A DNA stretch of 17,894 nucleotides from an uncultured Prevotellaceae bacterium (lineage in GTDB: Bacteria > Bacteroidota > Bacteroidia > Bacteroidales > Bacteroidaceae): positions 1 to 17,894 of the forward strand of contig CAMJLI010000020.1 in assembly GCA_946406585.1 (NCBI GenBank), in the 5' to 3' direction. The position numbers and the translations under genes were made by a program. The notes beneath the pieces were generated by a model that saw only the letters and a program-made list of their open reading frames with translations, had not been told where the DNA came from and did no database searches. The first letter of the stretch is position 1. Each line of letters begins with the position of its first letter. Below are positions 1-8,344 of the stretch, piece by piece.

Positions 1-27
1 TTCAATAGGTAAGTTTTTGAAAGGTAA

Positions 28-62
28 GCCCCGGCAACAGTAGTGATACTATTTGCCGGGGC
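28..62. terminator. GC-rich hairpin beyond the pepD stop
   Basis: Two perfect 10-base arms (GCCCCGGCAA at 28-37 and TTGCCGGGGC at 53-62) enclose a loop that can itself pair (AGTA with TACT). It lies 30 bp beyond the pepD stop. Neither side has a long T run, so it may be a weak or bidirectional terminator shared with an unseen gene to the left. Termination is inferred; the hairpin is seen directly. Confidence 0.6.
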
Positions 63-92
63 ATTTCTCTAATAATCATTATGCCATAAAGC

Positions 93-1550
93 CTACTCTA
101 TGGTTTTCAGTATTTCCACCAAGTGATCCCACACCATTTTCACTGTAGGAATATGTAGTTTTTCATCGGGTGTATGCACCCCTCTCAAAGTAGGTCCGAA
201 TGAAACCATGTCCATGTTGGGATAACGCTCAGAGAACAGTCCACATTCCAGTCCTGCGTGAATGCCAAGCACTTTGGGGTCTTTGCCGAAAAGTTTCTTA
301 TATGTTTCCACCACGAATTGTGTCAATTTGCTGTTGGGGTTCATTTTCCAAGCAGGATATCCGTCGCTTTGCTCCACCTCAGCACCTGCCAGTTGGAACA
401 AGGCTTTTACTGTGTTGGCCATGTTCTTCAAGTTGCTCATCACGTTGGATCTTTGGCTTGCCACTATAGTGGTGCGGCTCTCAGCAGACTGCACGCTTGC
501 CACATTGCTGCTTGTTTCCACGAGCCATGCTATCTCTTCATCCTGACACATGGCAAACACCCCGTTGTCGAGGGCCTGCAATGCTCGAATCATCCTTGTA
601 GACACATCAGCAGGCATCACAGGTTCTGGGTCGGCACTCTCCATTGTGAACGCCATGGTGGTATCTGTGACGTGATATTCCTCTTCCACCTCGCATGTGA
701 AAACATTCCATGCTGCTTTCACCTCTTCTTTCGCCTCCTCAGGGACTGCAAACGACACCACACCGTCGCGTGGGATGGCATTGTGCATTTTTCCTGAGCA
801 GAACTGCGCCAACCTGAGTCCATATTTCTCATTGATGATGTATAGGAATCTTGAGAGGATCTTGATGGCATTAGCCCTTTTCTTGTTGATGTCATCGCCA
901 GAATGGCCACCGTTCAACCCCTTGATGGAAGCCTTCAGGAAGAACATCCCTTCAGGTGCAGCCTCTCTATCATAATCGAAATGTGCGTGAGTGGTGATGC
1001 CTCCTGCACATGAGACAAAGATTTGGCCTTCGTCCTCAGAGTCGAGATTGATGAGCATGTCGCCACTCATGAATCCAGCTTGAAGTCCGAAAGCTCCTGT
1101 CAGGCCCGTCTCTTCATCCACTGTGAACAGGCATTCCACTGGTCCATGAGCTATGTCATTGCTATCGAGCAGAGCCAATTCCATCGCCACTCCGATGCCA
1201 TCGTCAGCCCCGAGCGTGGTACCCTTGGCCTTGAGCCACTCACCATCCACATAAGTCTGGATGGGGTCTGTTTCGAAATTGAAATCCACGTCCACCAGTT
1301 TATCGCACACCATGTCCATGTGGCTTTGCAGCACGATAGTGGGTTTGTTTTCATATCCTGGTGTGGCAGGTTTGCAAATCAGCACGTTTCCGGTTTCATC
1401 CACTTTTGTTTCCAGTCCGCGTTGCTTGCCAAAATCCAGCAAGTATGCAATCATCTTCTCTTCGTGTTTCGACGGGCGTGGTATGCCATTGATTTTTGCA
1501 AACTGTTCGAACACGCATTTTGGGGTAAGTTCAGTCTTGTTCATGGTCAT
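93..1550 (-). CDS. pepD: Aminoacyl-histidine dipeptidase (M20 family, PepD-like)
   Basis: A cytosolic metallo-dipeptidase that cleaves Xaa-His and other dipeptides in the last stage of peptide use. The 485-residue length matches the PepD (M20C) family. The di-zinc site is complete by motif: His77 and Asp79 in SHMDM, bridging Asp116 in GADDGIG, catalytic Glu146 and ligand Glu147 in DEETG, Asp170 in NLDSEDEG, and His459 in GVHTPDE near the C-terminus. GGHSG in the middle belongs to the dimerisation (lid) domain. Two in-frame Met codons (residues 1 and 3) are possible starts; no Shine-Dalgarno sequence decides between them. There is no signal peptide. The gene is monocistronic, bounded by a hairpin downstream and a divergent gene upstream. 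Proteolytic Bacteroidales depend heavily on peptides, which fits. Residue roles are transferred from the family. Confidence 0.95.
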   Translation of the reverse strand: MTMNKTELTPKCVFEQFAKINGIPRPSKHEEKMIAYLLDFGKQRGLETKVDETGNVLICKPATPGYENKPTIVLQSHMDMVCDKLVDVDFNFETDPIQTYVDGEWLKAKGTTLGADDGIGVAMELALLDSNDIAHGPVECLFTVDEETGLTGAFGLQAGFMSGDMLINLDSEDEGQIFVSCAGGITTHAHFDYDREAAPEGMFFLKASIKGLNGGHSGDDINKKRANAIKILSRFLYIINEKYGLRLAQFCSGKMHNAIPRDGVVSFAVPEEAKEEVKAAWNVFTCEVEEEYHVTDTTMAFTMESADPEPVMPADVSTRMIRALQALDNGVFAMCQDEEIAWLVETSSNVASVQSAESRTTIVASQRSNVMSNLKNMANTVKALFQLAGAEVEQSDGYPAWKMNPNSKLTQFVVETYKKLFGKDPKVLGIHAGLECGLFSERYPNMDMVSFGPTLRGVHTPDEKLHIPTVKMVWDHLVEILKTIE

Positions 1551-1675
1551 TGATAATCATGTATTTTTGTTAAAAACTATCACTTAAATGTTTCTTATTT
1601 TGTTTTTTAGTCAAAAAACCTTTCCACCGAGCATGAAAATAGATATAATTCCCTCGCTTAATCGGATTTTTGTAT

Positions 1676-1683
1676 TACCTTTG
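1676..1683 (+). promoter_or_regulatory. Putative -7 box for the 75-aa membrane protein / OmpH pair
   Basis: TACCTTTG matches the Bacteroidetes -7 consensus TAnnTTTG. No TTG is found 19-21 nt upstream, so only half of the promoter is supported. If used, transcription would begin near 1690 and leave a leader of about 140 nt before the ATG at 1833. Confidence 0.4.
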
Positions 1684-1725
1684 CACCGCCCAAGTTCAAT
1701 CCCTTAGTTAAAAGGCAAAAGACGG

Positions 1726-1801
1726 CTTTGCTTGCAAAGATAGTGCAAGCCGAGCGTAATGCAAAACAAATGGCGAAGTTTTTGCTTTCATTTCTGAGGT
1801 A
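1726..1801 (+). repeat. Structured leader resembling a dispersed Bacteroidales repeat
   Basis: The stretch holds small competing hairpins: CTTTGC (1726-1731) with GCAAAG (1734-1739), or GCTTGC (1730-1735) with GCAAGC (1745-1750). A longer imperfect pairing of AATGCAAAAC with GTTTTTGCTTTCATT follows. The core phrase GATAGTGCAAGCCGAGCG resembles, from memory, a sequence found in many intergenic regions of Bacteroides and Prevotella. Only one clear copy is in this window, so the repeat assignment needs a genome search. It lies in the presumed 5' leader of the next gene. Confidence 0.35.
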
Positions 1802-1832
1802 AAGTTTCTTTTTGGGTGAAAAAGACAAAGAC

Positions 1833-2060
1833 ATGGCAGGATTGCTCATTACAAGCTTGGTGATAACAGCCATAGCCGTGGTGTTGCTCAGCGTGAAAGT
1901 CATCATGAAGAAAAATGGCTCGTTCACTTCACAGCACATCCACGACAGTCAGGCCATGCGTGACAGGGGCATCCATTGCGTGCTGGACCAAGACCGCGAG
2001 CTACGCAAGCAGTCATTTGCCGTGAAAGAAAAATCAAGAATATCAAACAACAGAAGATAA
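1833..2060 (+). CDS. Small single-pass membrane protein, function unknown (75 aa)
   Basis: A 75-residue protein with one hydrophobic helix at residues 3-24, then a basic, polar tail containing KKNGSF and AMRDRGIHCVLDQD. I recall similar short proteins with a membrane helix followed by KKNG and a DRGI-Hx-C stretch in Bacteroidales, but know no function. The ATG at 1833 is preferred over an in-frame TTG at 1812: it starts just before the membrane helix and matches the usual length of these proteins. The stop is one base from the ATG of the OmpH-like lipoprotein (TAA-A-ATG), so the two are very probably co-translated. The tail has one cysteine and is predicted cytosolic by the positive-inside rule. 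Being a real gene is likely from the tight coupling; function is open. Confidence 0.75.
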   Translation: MAGLLITSLVITAIAVVLLSVKVIMKKNGSFTSQHIHDSQAMRDRGIHCVLDQDRELRKQSFAVKEKSRISNNRR

Positions 2061-2061
2061 A

Positions 2062-2676
2062 ATGAAAAAGAAGAATCTAATTTGCAATTTGGCCATGGCA
2101 GCCCTGGTTGCCTGTTCACTAGTTTCGTGCAACGACTCAAACAAGATGGATGAGAAGCCATCAGCAGCTGCAGCCAGCCAGGCTCCAGCTCCAAGCAGTC
2201 TCAAAATAGCATTTGTGGAAGTGGACTCCATCATGAGCCAATATAATTTTTGCAAAGACTATTCCAAGATTTTGGAGAAGAGGGCAAACAACAGCCAAAG
2301 TGCACTTGCATCTCAAGAGAAGAACCTCCAAGCAGCGGTTCAAAACTTCCAGAACAAGCTTCAGAGCAATGGTTTCAGCAGTCAGCAGGAAGCAGAGCGC
2401 CAACAAGCCGCGCTTCAGCACCAGCAAGACCAGCTGCTCGCATCACGTGACCGTCTGGCAAGCGAGCTTCAGAGCCAAACAGACAAGTTCAACAAGGCTC
2501 TCCACGACAGTTTGGAGCATTTCATAGCAAAATACAACAAGGACAAGAAGTACTCGATGATTTTCGCCAAGCAAGGCGACAACATGCTCTATGCCGACAA
2601 GGGTCTCGACATCACAGCTGAAGTAGTGGCCGGTCTCAACAAGGCATACAAAGGCAATATAGAAGAGAAGAAATAG
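2062..2676 (+). CDS. OmpH/Skp-like lipoprotein
   Basis: A 204-residue envelope protein of the OmpH (Skp) type, periplasmic chaperones that hold unfolded outer-membrane proteins. A lipoprotein signal is visible: MKKKN, a hydrophobic stretch, then lipobox L-V-S-C with Cys23 as the lipidated residue. A linker rich in Ala, Ser and Pro (residues 30-46) follows, then the family start KIAFVEVDSIMSQYNF. Residues about 70-160 are a long, Gln- and Ala-rich coiled coil, the tentacle part of Skp. The end, YSMIFAKQGDNMLYADKGLDIT, matches the conserved C-terminal strand region of OmpH proteins. Lipidation differs from classical soluble Skp but is, from memory, common for extra OmpH paralogs in Bacteroidales. 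It follows the small membrane protein with one base between them and ends at a strong terminator. Confidence 0.88.
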   Translation: MKKKNLICNLAMAALVACSLVSCNDSNKMDEKPSAAAASQAPAPSSLKIAFVEVDSIMSQYNFCKDYSKILEKRANNSQSALASQEKNLQAAVQNFQNKLQSNGFSSQQEAERQQAALQHQQDQLLASRDRLASELQSQTDKFNKALHDSLEHFIAKYNKDKKYSMIFAKQGDNMLYADKGLDITAEVVAGLNKAYKGNIEEKK

Positions 2677-2711
2677 AGTTCCTAAGAGAATTAGAACCCA
2701 TCACATATGAT

Positions 2712-2752
2712 TCGCCGTCTGCCATGTCAACGTGCTGGCAGACGGCGATTTT
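2712..2752 (+). terminator. Rho-independent terminator after the OmpH-like gene
   Basis: Arms TCGCCGTCTGCCA (2712-2724) and TGGCAGACGGCGA (2736-2748) form a perfect 13-bp GC-rich stem with an 11-nt loop, followed directly by TTTT. It lies 35 nt past the OmpH stop. Its position also argues against starting endonuclease III upstream at the ATG at 2707, which would translate through the hairpin. Confidence 0.9.
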
Positions 2753-2778
2753 CAAAAACACACCCTTACGCCCCACTC

Positions 2779-3426
2779 ATGAACCGCAAAGAGCGCTATC
2801 AACACATTCTCGAGTATTTCCGTGAGAACATGCCTGTAGTAGGCACCGAACTGCAATTTCGCAGTCCCTTCCAACTCTTGGTGGCCACAATCCTCAGTGC
2901 CCAATGCACCGACCGTAGAGTCAACGAGGTGACCCCTGCCCTCTTCAGACGTTTTCCAGATGCATTCTCCATGTCGGAAGCCGACGTTGCGGAAGTCCAT
3001 GAATACATACGCAGTGTATCTTATCCAAATTCCAAGTCAAGGCATTTGGTTGACATGGCAAAAATGCTTGTCAAGGATTTTGAAGGCGAAGTCCCATCCG
3101 ACCCATCACAGCTGGTGAAGCTGCCAGGTGTAGGCAGGAAGACAGCCAATGTGGTTCAAGCGGTGGCCTTTGGCAAGGCAACCATGGCAGTGGACACCCA
3201 TGTCTACCGTGTGAGCAGGAGGCTCGGCCTGGTTGGCCGAAATGACAACACCCCACTCAAGGTTGAACGCCAATTGATGAGAAACATCAGAGAAGAAGAC
3301 ATACCCAACGCGCATCACTGGCTTTTGCTGCATGGCAGGTATGTATGCACCAGCCGCGCCCCCCACTGCGAGCAATGCCCATTCTGCAGTTTCTGCCCCA
3401 AGAACATGACCGACGACAAGCTATAA
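2779..3426 (+). CDS. nth: Endonuclease III (DNA glycosylase / AP lyase)
   Basis: A base-excision repair enzyme that removes oxidised pyrimidines and nicks the abasic site. The 215-residue length is typical. The helix-hairpin-helix is LPGVGRKTANVV, with catalytic Lys121. The catalytic aspartate is Asp139 in AVDTHVYRV. The [4Fe-4S] cluster ligands Cys190, Cys197, Cys200 and Cys206 show the family spacing C-x6-C-x2-C-x5-C. LLVATILSAQCTDRRVN near residues 33-49 is the other family signature. The start at 2779 is chosen because an in-frame ATG at 2707 would add 24 non-conserved residues encoded by the terminator hairpin. No clear promoter was found in the 26 nt between the terminator and the ATG, so expression may rely on readthrough. 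The DUF2461 gene follows after 26 bp. Confidence 0.96.
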   Translation: MNRKERYQHILEYFRENMPVVGTELQFRSPFQLLVATILSAQCTDRRVNEVTPALFRRFPDAFSMSEADVAEVHEYIRSVSYPNSKSRHLVDMAKMLVKDFEGEVPSDPSQLVKLPGVGRKTANVVQAVAFGKATMAVDTHVYRVSRRLGLVGRNDNTPLKVERQLMRNIREEDIPNAHHWLLLHGRYVCTSRAPHCEQCPFCSFCPKNMTDDKL

Positions 3427-3452
3427 CCCAGCCTACAACATCCCACCACATC

Positions 3453-4142
3453 ATGAACACCACCCTCATAATGCAATTTCTCCGCGACATAGCGGAGAAC
3501 AACAACCGTACATGGTTTCAACTTCACCACGACGAATACCTTGCCGCGAAGGAAGAATTTGAGAGACACATCCCCATGGTCATCGGTCGCATCGCCGAGT
3601 TCGACCCCTCTGTTGCCCACCTTACGGTTCGCGACGTCACCTACCGTTTCTACAGGGACACACGATTCTCCCCTGACAAATCACCCTACAAGCGACATTT
3701 GGGGGCATACATCGCTGCCCACGGCAAGAAATCACTTCATGGAGGTTATTATTTCCATCTTGAGCCTGGGCAATGCATGTTGGCATGTGGCACTTACTAT
3801 CTGCCCACCAACATACTTACGGCATGCAGGAACGAGATAATGGGCAACATACAAGAATGGCTGTCATGCGTGGACAATCCTGCCTTTCTAAACTATTTCG
3901 GCACTCCAGGAAGTCATGAAGGCAAGGGTTTTGGCCTTGAGCATCTCAAGACTTGCCCATCAGGTTTCCCGCGCGACTACCAGCACATAGAATATCTCCG
4001 CATGAAGGACTATTGTTGTTGGCACAATGTAGCCGACGATTTCTTCTCCACAGAAACGTGGATAGACGAGATGGCAGATGTCTTCCAAGTGGGCAAGCCG
4101 ATGATAGACTTCGTCAACGCCGTAGTCGACGATTACGAATAG
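3453..4142 (+). CDS. DUF2461 family protein
   Basis: A 229-residue protein of the DUF2461 (TIGR02453) family, found across bacteria and fungi, with no firmly established activity. Recognisable family stretches are the N-terminal FLRDIAENNNRTWFQLHHDEY (compare FL..L..NN.reWF..hk..Y) and FYRDTRFSPDKSPYKRHLGAYI in the centre, followed by GGYYFHLEPGQCMLACGTYYL. No signal peptide or membrane segment is seen. The start at 3453 is the Met just before the family N-terminus; an upstream ATG at 3345 lies inside nth and would add 36 unrelated residues. The 26-bp gap after nth suggests co-transcription. It converges on the GH43-type gene. Family assignment is confident from motifs; biochemical role is unknown. 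Confidence 0.9.
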   Translation: MNTTLIMQFLRDIAENNNRTWFQLHHDEYLAAKEEFERHIPMVIGRIAEFDPSVAHLTVRDVTYRFYRDTRFSPDKSPYKRHLGAYIAAHGKKSLHGGYYFHLEPGQCMLACGTYYLPTNILTACRNEIMGNIQEWLSCVDNPAFLNYFGTPGSHEGKGFGLEHLKTCPSGFPRDYQHIEYLRMKDYCCWHNVADDFFSTETWIDEMADVFQVGKPMIDFVNAVVDDYE

Positions 4143-4148
4143 CCACGA

Positions 4149-4173
4149 TGCTGACAGCCTGTGTCAGTCAGCA
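4149..4173. terminator. Small hairpin between convergent genes
   Basis: TGCTGAC (4149-4155) and GTCAGCA (4167-4173) form a 7-bp stem with an 11-nt loop between the convergent stops of the DUF2461 and GH43-type genes. The plus side is followed by an AT-rich stretch without a real T run. A weak bidirectional terminator is the likeliest reading. Confidence 0.35.
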
Positions 4174-4205
4174 ATAAATTCAAAAAATGAAACAGGTCCC
4201 TACTC

Positions 4206-5243
4206 CTACTTGTTAGGGAAAGCCTTTTTCAACCTCTTGTATTCCTTTTTTGTAATCCTCATGAACGAGCCATGTTGAGGACCTGTGACGCCTTCGATGT
4301 CAACAGGCGAGTTGAAGTTTCTTAGATGTTCATCGGCCTTGCATATCCTATAGTGCTTTGGTTTCGAAGAATATTCTATATAAGCCACCCTCCATGTGTC
4401 GTCGCCAATGAGTTGGAAAGCAGACGAGCCTTCACATTTCTTTTTGCCTTCGAAGTTGACATAGTCGTTTTCCACCGGCTCGCTCCACGGGCCAGTCAGT
4501 TTGTCGGCAGTTGCCGTATAAATGCCAAGTTTTCCCCCCTCTTTCTTTATCAGCATGTGATATTTCCCGTCCGACTTCAGGTAGTTGATGTCGGCATCGA
4601 TGGTGGCATAGCCCCAGTCGAAAAGCAACCTTGGTTTTGTGAGTTTGGTGAATGTCTCGTCGGCATAAGAGTAGTACATTCGGTCATACTGCTCTTCTGC
4701 ATTGTTTAGGAGTGAATAATAGACAAGGTATCCGCCCTTTTTCCCATCTTTCCATTGATAATCAGGATCCCAGAAGATTTGCGGTGCCCACACCCGGTTG
4801 ATAGTAGAGTAGTTCTTGTATGGGTCGGGGGATTCCGGGTCACAAAAGATTGATGGCCCTTTACGGAAGTCGAAGGTCACAGACTCCCAATTCACCATGT
4901 CCTTGCTCCTGAGCAGGTCGATGCCATAGTTGTTCCATTCCTTCGACTTTCTTACGCACATGTCGGTGGTTACCATAAGATACCCCTTCCCGTCATGCAT
5001 TCTAGTGATGTAAGCATCGCGAGTGCCTCCCTCTATACGTGCATGCACCTCAGGGTCGAAAATGGCATTCCCATTGTTCAAGTCCTCGTAATGGTAGCCA
5101 TCCCGGCTTATGGCGTATGCAGTATATTCGCCCCTGTCGCTCATGTGGCAGTAGAGATAACCATAGTCTCCCTTCTGCAGATTCTGTGCATTGGCAACAA
5201 CCCCTAAAGCAGCCATTGCCATTGTGAAAAATGCCTTTTTCAT
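4206..5243 (-). CDS. Secreted glycoside hydrolase, family 43-like
   Basis: A 345-residue exported five-bladed beta-propeller glycosidase of the GH43 type, whose members act on arabinose-, xylose- or galactose-containing plant polysaccharides. The signal peptide is MKKAFFTMAMAALGVVANAQ with likely cleavage after ANA. The three expected acidic residues can be placed: Asp76 in GGTRDAYITR (general base, compare RDPFI), Asp216 in TIDADIN (pKa modulator) and Glu271 in CEGSSAF (general acid). RVWAPQIFWDP at 150-160 is another family hallmark. The Met at 5243 is preferred because it begins the signal peptide; an ATG 18 bp upstream adds MIFCFD. There are no carbohydrate-binding modules and no SusC/D genes beside it. 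Substrate and subfamily cannot be told from the sequence. No good promoter was seen upstream. Confidence 0.82.
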   Translation of the reverse strand: MKKAFFTMAMAALGVVANAQNLQKGDYGYLYCHMSDRGEYTAYAISRDGYHYEDLNNGNAIFDPEVHARIEGGTRDAYITRMHDGKGYLMVTTDMCVRKSKEWNNYGIDLLRSKDMVNWESVTFDFRKGPSIFCDPESPDPYKNYSTINRVWAPQIFWDPDYQWKDGKKGGYLVYYSLLNNAEEQYDRMYYSYADETFTKLTKPRLLFDWGYATIDADINYLKSDGKYHMLIKKEGGKLGIYTATADKLTGPWSEPVENDYVNFEGKKKCEGSSAFQLIGDDTWRVAYIEYSSKPKHYRICKADEHLRNFNSPVDIEGVTGPQHGSFMRITKKEYKRLKKAFPNK

Positions 5244-5337
5244 GTCAAAACAAAAAATCAAGATGCGTTACAACAAGGTATTCTAAACACAATCAGTAAA
5301 TCATGAACACCCAAATATTGAAGAAGGCAACTCTGCC

Positions 5338-5375
5338 AAAAGCATGATGCCCCCACCGAAGCAGGGGCATCGTGC
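5338..5375 (-). terminator. Rho-independent terminator of valS
   Basis: On the minus strand, just past the valS stop, two arms (5375-5364 and 5353-5342; core GATGCCCC with GGGGCATC) form a 12-bp stem with one G-U type pair. It is followed by TTTT (5341-5338). It separates valS from the GH43-type gene. Confidence 0.85.
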
Positions 5376-5382
5376 AAGGATA

Positions 5383-8205
5383 TCAATTCTTCTTTCTTAG
5401 TTCTTCCAGAGAAGCTTTCAAGGCTGCAATCTTCTCCAGCGAGTCGCTTCTCTTCTTTCTCTCAAGAGCCACCACAGCTTCGGGGGCATTTGCCACGAAA
5501 CGCTCATTGGCCAGCTTCTTCTCCACATTAGCCAAGAAGCCTTCCTGATATTTCAGTTGTGCCTCCTGCTTTTCTATCTCGGCAGCCACATCGATCAAGC
5601 TTCCCAATGGCACTGCAAATTCATCCGTTCCCACCATGAACTGCGATGCATCAGCAGGTTTGCTGTCCACTATTTCAATGGATTTCAGATAAGCCATCTT
5701 GCTGATGACCTCGGCATAAGGCTCGTATGCATTAGTGGAGACCACCTGAAGTTCGAGTTGTTCTTTTGGCGGCAAATTCTTCAAGCTTCGCACAGTTCTC
5801 ACTCCTGTCACCACTTGTTTCACTCGCTCAATGTCAGCCAGCAGCACTTCGTCATCTTTTGTAGGAGCTCCTACTGCAAGTCTTTGCACCATGATGCTTT
5901 CACCATCCTTGCGTTCGTATAGATGTTGCCACAGTTCTTCTGTGATGAATGGCATGAAAGGATGCAGCATCTTGAGCAACGTATCGAAGAATTCCAGTGT
6001 CTTCTCCATGGTAGCCTTATCCATGGGCGAGCCATATGCCGGTTTCACCATTTCCAGATACCAGCTTGAGAACTCATCCCAGAAGAGTTTGTAGACAGCC
6101 ATCAAAGCTTCCGAAATACGGTATTTCTTGAACATGTTGTCAAGTTCTGCATTTGTCTGCCTCAACTTGGCCTCAAACCACTCTGTAGCCAATCGGCAAG
6201 CAGCAGGTTGTTCAATGTCTGCCACACCGAGTCCCTTCACGAGTCGGAATGCATTCCATATCTTGTTGTTGAAGTTGCGCCCTTGCTCGCAGAGAGTCTC
6301 ATCAAACAGGATGTCGTTTCCTGCCGGTGCAGACAACATCATTCCCATGCGTACGCCATCGGCTCCATATTTGTCTATAAGTTCTATAGGGTCAGGCGAG
6401 TTTCCGAGGCTTTTCGACATTTTGCGCCCCAACTTGTCGCGCACGATGCCCGTGAAATACACGTTCTTGAAAGGATATTTACCCATGTATTCCTCACCAG
6501 CCATGATCATGCGAGCCACCCAGAAGAAGATGATGTCGGGACCAGTTACGAGGTCGCTTGTGGGATAATAGTACTTTATCTCCTCGTTTCCAGGGTTGTT
6601 GATGCCATCGAAGAGCGAGATGGGCCACAGCCACGATGAGAACCAAGTGTCGAGGGCATCCTCGTCCTGTCTGAGGTCTTCCATCTTCATGTCTTCTTTT
6701 CCACTTTGCTTTCTAGCCAGCGGCAGTGCCTCCTCCATGGTTTTAGCCACGACAAACTCCTCCATGTCGAACGACCATACATCTCCATTGCGTCTGAGGT
6801 CACCAGCCTTCAGGTCACGGTTGAAGCTCTTCTCACGAGCCAGTTTCAAAGCCTCTTTGGCATCGGTGGCTGTCACCGTGGCCACCACGGGATAGAAGTA
6901 TGCAGGAATGCGGTGTCCCCACCATAGCTGTCTCGAGATACACCAGTCTTGTATGTTCTCCAGCCAGTTCTTGTATGTGTTCTTGTAATTCTCCGGATAG
7001 AAATTCATTTCACCCTCCATGACAGGTTTCAGTCCTATCTCGGCGAAGTGTCCCATCTTGAGGAACCACTGCAGTGAGAGTCTTGGCTCTATGGCAGTGT
7101 CTGGGTTTCTCTCAGAATAGCCCACTTTGTTGGTATAGTCCTCGATGCGCTCCATAAGCCCTGCCTCTTGCAAGTCTTTCGTTATTACTTTCCTGCATTC
7201 CATGCGGTCCATGCCCACATATAGCGGACTTTCATCCGAAATGGTGGCATCGGCATTGAATATGTCTATAGTCTCCAGGTTGTGAGTCTTTCCCAACATG
7301 TAGTCGTTGGTGTCGTGAGCAGGGGTCACTTTCAGGCATCCAGTACCAAACTCAATGTCTACATATCTGTCTTCAATTACAGGAATCACCCTTCCCACCA
7401 GTGGGACAATCACCTTTCTCCCCTTGAGCCATTGGTTTTTGGGGTCTTTCGGGTTGATGCACATCGCCGTATCGCCCATGATGGTCTCAGGACGTGTGGT
7501 AGCCACCACTGCATAATAACCTTTCTGGTCCTTGTGGATAACGTTGCCCTCAGCTTTGAGAGCCTCTTCGTTTTCGAGCTCGGTGAGTTCGTGCACATAA
7601 TATTTCAAGTGAAAGAGATGGCTCTGCTCTTCCTTGTAAATCACTTCCTCAGTGGAAAGGGCCGTCAATGCCTTAGGGTCCCAGTTCACCATTCTGAGAT
7701 CGCGATAGATATAGCCTTTGTTATAAAGGTCGACAAACACCTTTATCACGCTTTCGCTTCGTTTTTCATCCATGGTGAATGCTGTGCGGTCCCAGTCGCA
7801 AGATGCTCCCAGCCTTCTAAGCTGCTTCAATATGATGCCTCCATGCTCATGAGTCCAATCCCAAGCATGCTCCAAAAACTGCTTGCGGGTCAAGTCATGT
7901 TTCTTTATACCCTGTTCAGCCAATTTTTTCACCACTTTGGCCTCAGTAGCTATGGACGCGTGGTCGGTGCCTGGCACCCAGCAGGCATTTTTCCCTTCCA
8001 TTCGTGCCCTTCTCACCAATATATCCTGGATAGTATTGTTGAGCATGTGTCCCATATGTAGCACACCCGTCACATTTGGTGGTGGAATAACGATGGTGTA
8101 GGGTTGACGTCCATCGGGTTTCGAACTGAAAAGCTTGTTGTCAAGCCAATACTGATACCATTTCGACTCCACGTTCTGTGGTGTGTACTTGCTTGCTAAT
8201 TCCAT
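5383..8205 (-). CDS. valS: Valyl-tRNA synthetase
   Basis: Charges tRNA-Val with valine and edits mischarged threonine; a cytosolic class I synthetase. The ATP-binding signature HMGH is at residues 50-53 within [15 protein letters not shown], and KMSKS is at 595-599. The editing domain lies at about 190-420, with [12 protein letters not shown] and [15 protein letters not shown]. The anticodon-binding helical domain follows ([22 protein letters not shown]), ending in the ValRS coiled-coil arm ([20 protein letters not shown]). At 940 residues it is longer than the roughly 875 I expect for this order. Part of the excess is an apparent internal duplication near residues 440-516, after GHRIPAYF. 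The gene has its own promoter (8248-8280) and terminator, so it is probably monocistronic. Confidence 0.98.
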   Translation of the reverse strand: MELASKYTPQNVESKWYQYWLDNKLFSSKPDGRQPYTIVIPPPNVTGVLHMGHMLNNTIQDILVRRARMEGKNACWVPGTDHASIATEAKVVKKLAEQGIKKHDLTRKQFLEHAWDWTHEHGGIILKQLRRLGASCDWDRTAFTMDEKRSESVIKVFVDLYNKGYIYRDLRMVNWDPKALTALSTEEVIYKEEQSHLFHLKYYVHELTELENEEALKAEGNVIHKDQKGYYAVVATTRPETIMGDTAMCINPKDPKNQWLKGRKVIVPLVGRVIPVIEDRYVDIEFGTGCLKVTPAHDTNDYMLGKTHNLETIDIFNADATISDESPLYVGMDRMECRKVITKDLQEAGLMERIEDYTNKVGYSERNPDTAIEPRLSLQWFLKMGHFAEIGLKPVMEGEMNFYPENYKNTYKNWLENIQDWCISRQLWWGHRIPAYFYPVVATVTATDAKEALKLAREKSFNRDLKAGDLRRNGDVWSFDMEEFVVAKTMEEALPLARKQSGKEDMKMEDLRQDEDALDTWFSSWLWPISLFDGINNPGNEEIKYYYPTSDLVTGPDIIFFWVARMIMAGEEYMGKYPFKNVYFTGIVRDKLGRKMSKSLGNSPDPIELIDKYGADGVRMGMMLSAPAGNDILFDETLCEQGRNFNNKIWNAFRLVKGLGVADIEQPAACRLATEWFEAKLRQTNAELDNMFKKYRISEALMAVYKLFWDEFSSWYLEMVKPAYGSPMDKATMEKTLEFFDTLLKMLHPFMPFITEELWQHLYERKDGESIMVQRLAVGAPTKDDEVLLADIERVKQVVTGVRTVRSLKNLPPKEQLELQVVSTNAYEPYAEVISKMAYLKSIEIVDSKPADASQFMVGTDEFAVPLGSLIDVAAEIEKQEAQLKYQEGFLANVEKKLANERFVANAPEAVVALERKKRSDSLEKIAALKASLEELRKKN

Positions 8206-8247
8206 GTTATAAATATTATGGTGTATTCGAATATTTTAAATAATGTG

Positions 8248-8280
8248 CAAAAGTAATTCATTTTTAGGTAAATGCCCAAA
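8248..8280 (-). promoter_or_regulatory. valS promoter
   Basis: On the minus strand, TTTG (8280-8277), 21 nt, then TACTTTTG (8255-8248) fits the Bacteroidetes consensus. The predicted start near 8241 leaves a leader of about 36 nt. The -33 box overlaps one arm of an 8-bp inverted repeat (AATGCCCA 8271-8278, TGGGCATT 8327-8334). Confidence 0.75.
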
Positions 8281-8344
8281 GATTTGTTGAAAACATGACA
8301 TTAAGTTAATTTGCTTTTTCATTCAATGGGCATTAGCATGGCCT

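Noticed and set aside
1..27. End of a plus-strand gene at the left edge (TAA at 10-12)
   Set aside because: Only three codons would be visible, which cannot support a gene call.
2707..2778. Upstream ATG extending endonuclease III by 24 residues
   Set aside because: The added codons coincide with a 13-bp terminator hairpin, and the known family N-terminus begins at the ATG at 2779.
3345..3452. Upstream ATG extending the DUF2461 protein by 36 residues
   Set aside because: This stretch is the end of nth, coding for the iron-sulfur cysteines in another frame; family homology begins at 3453.
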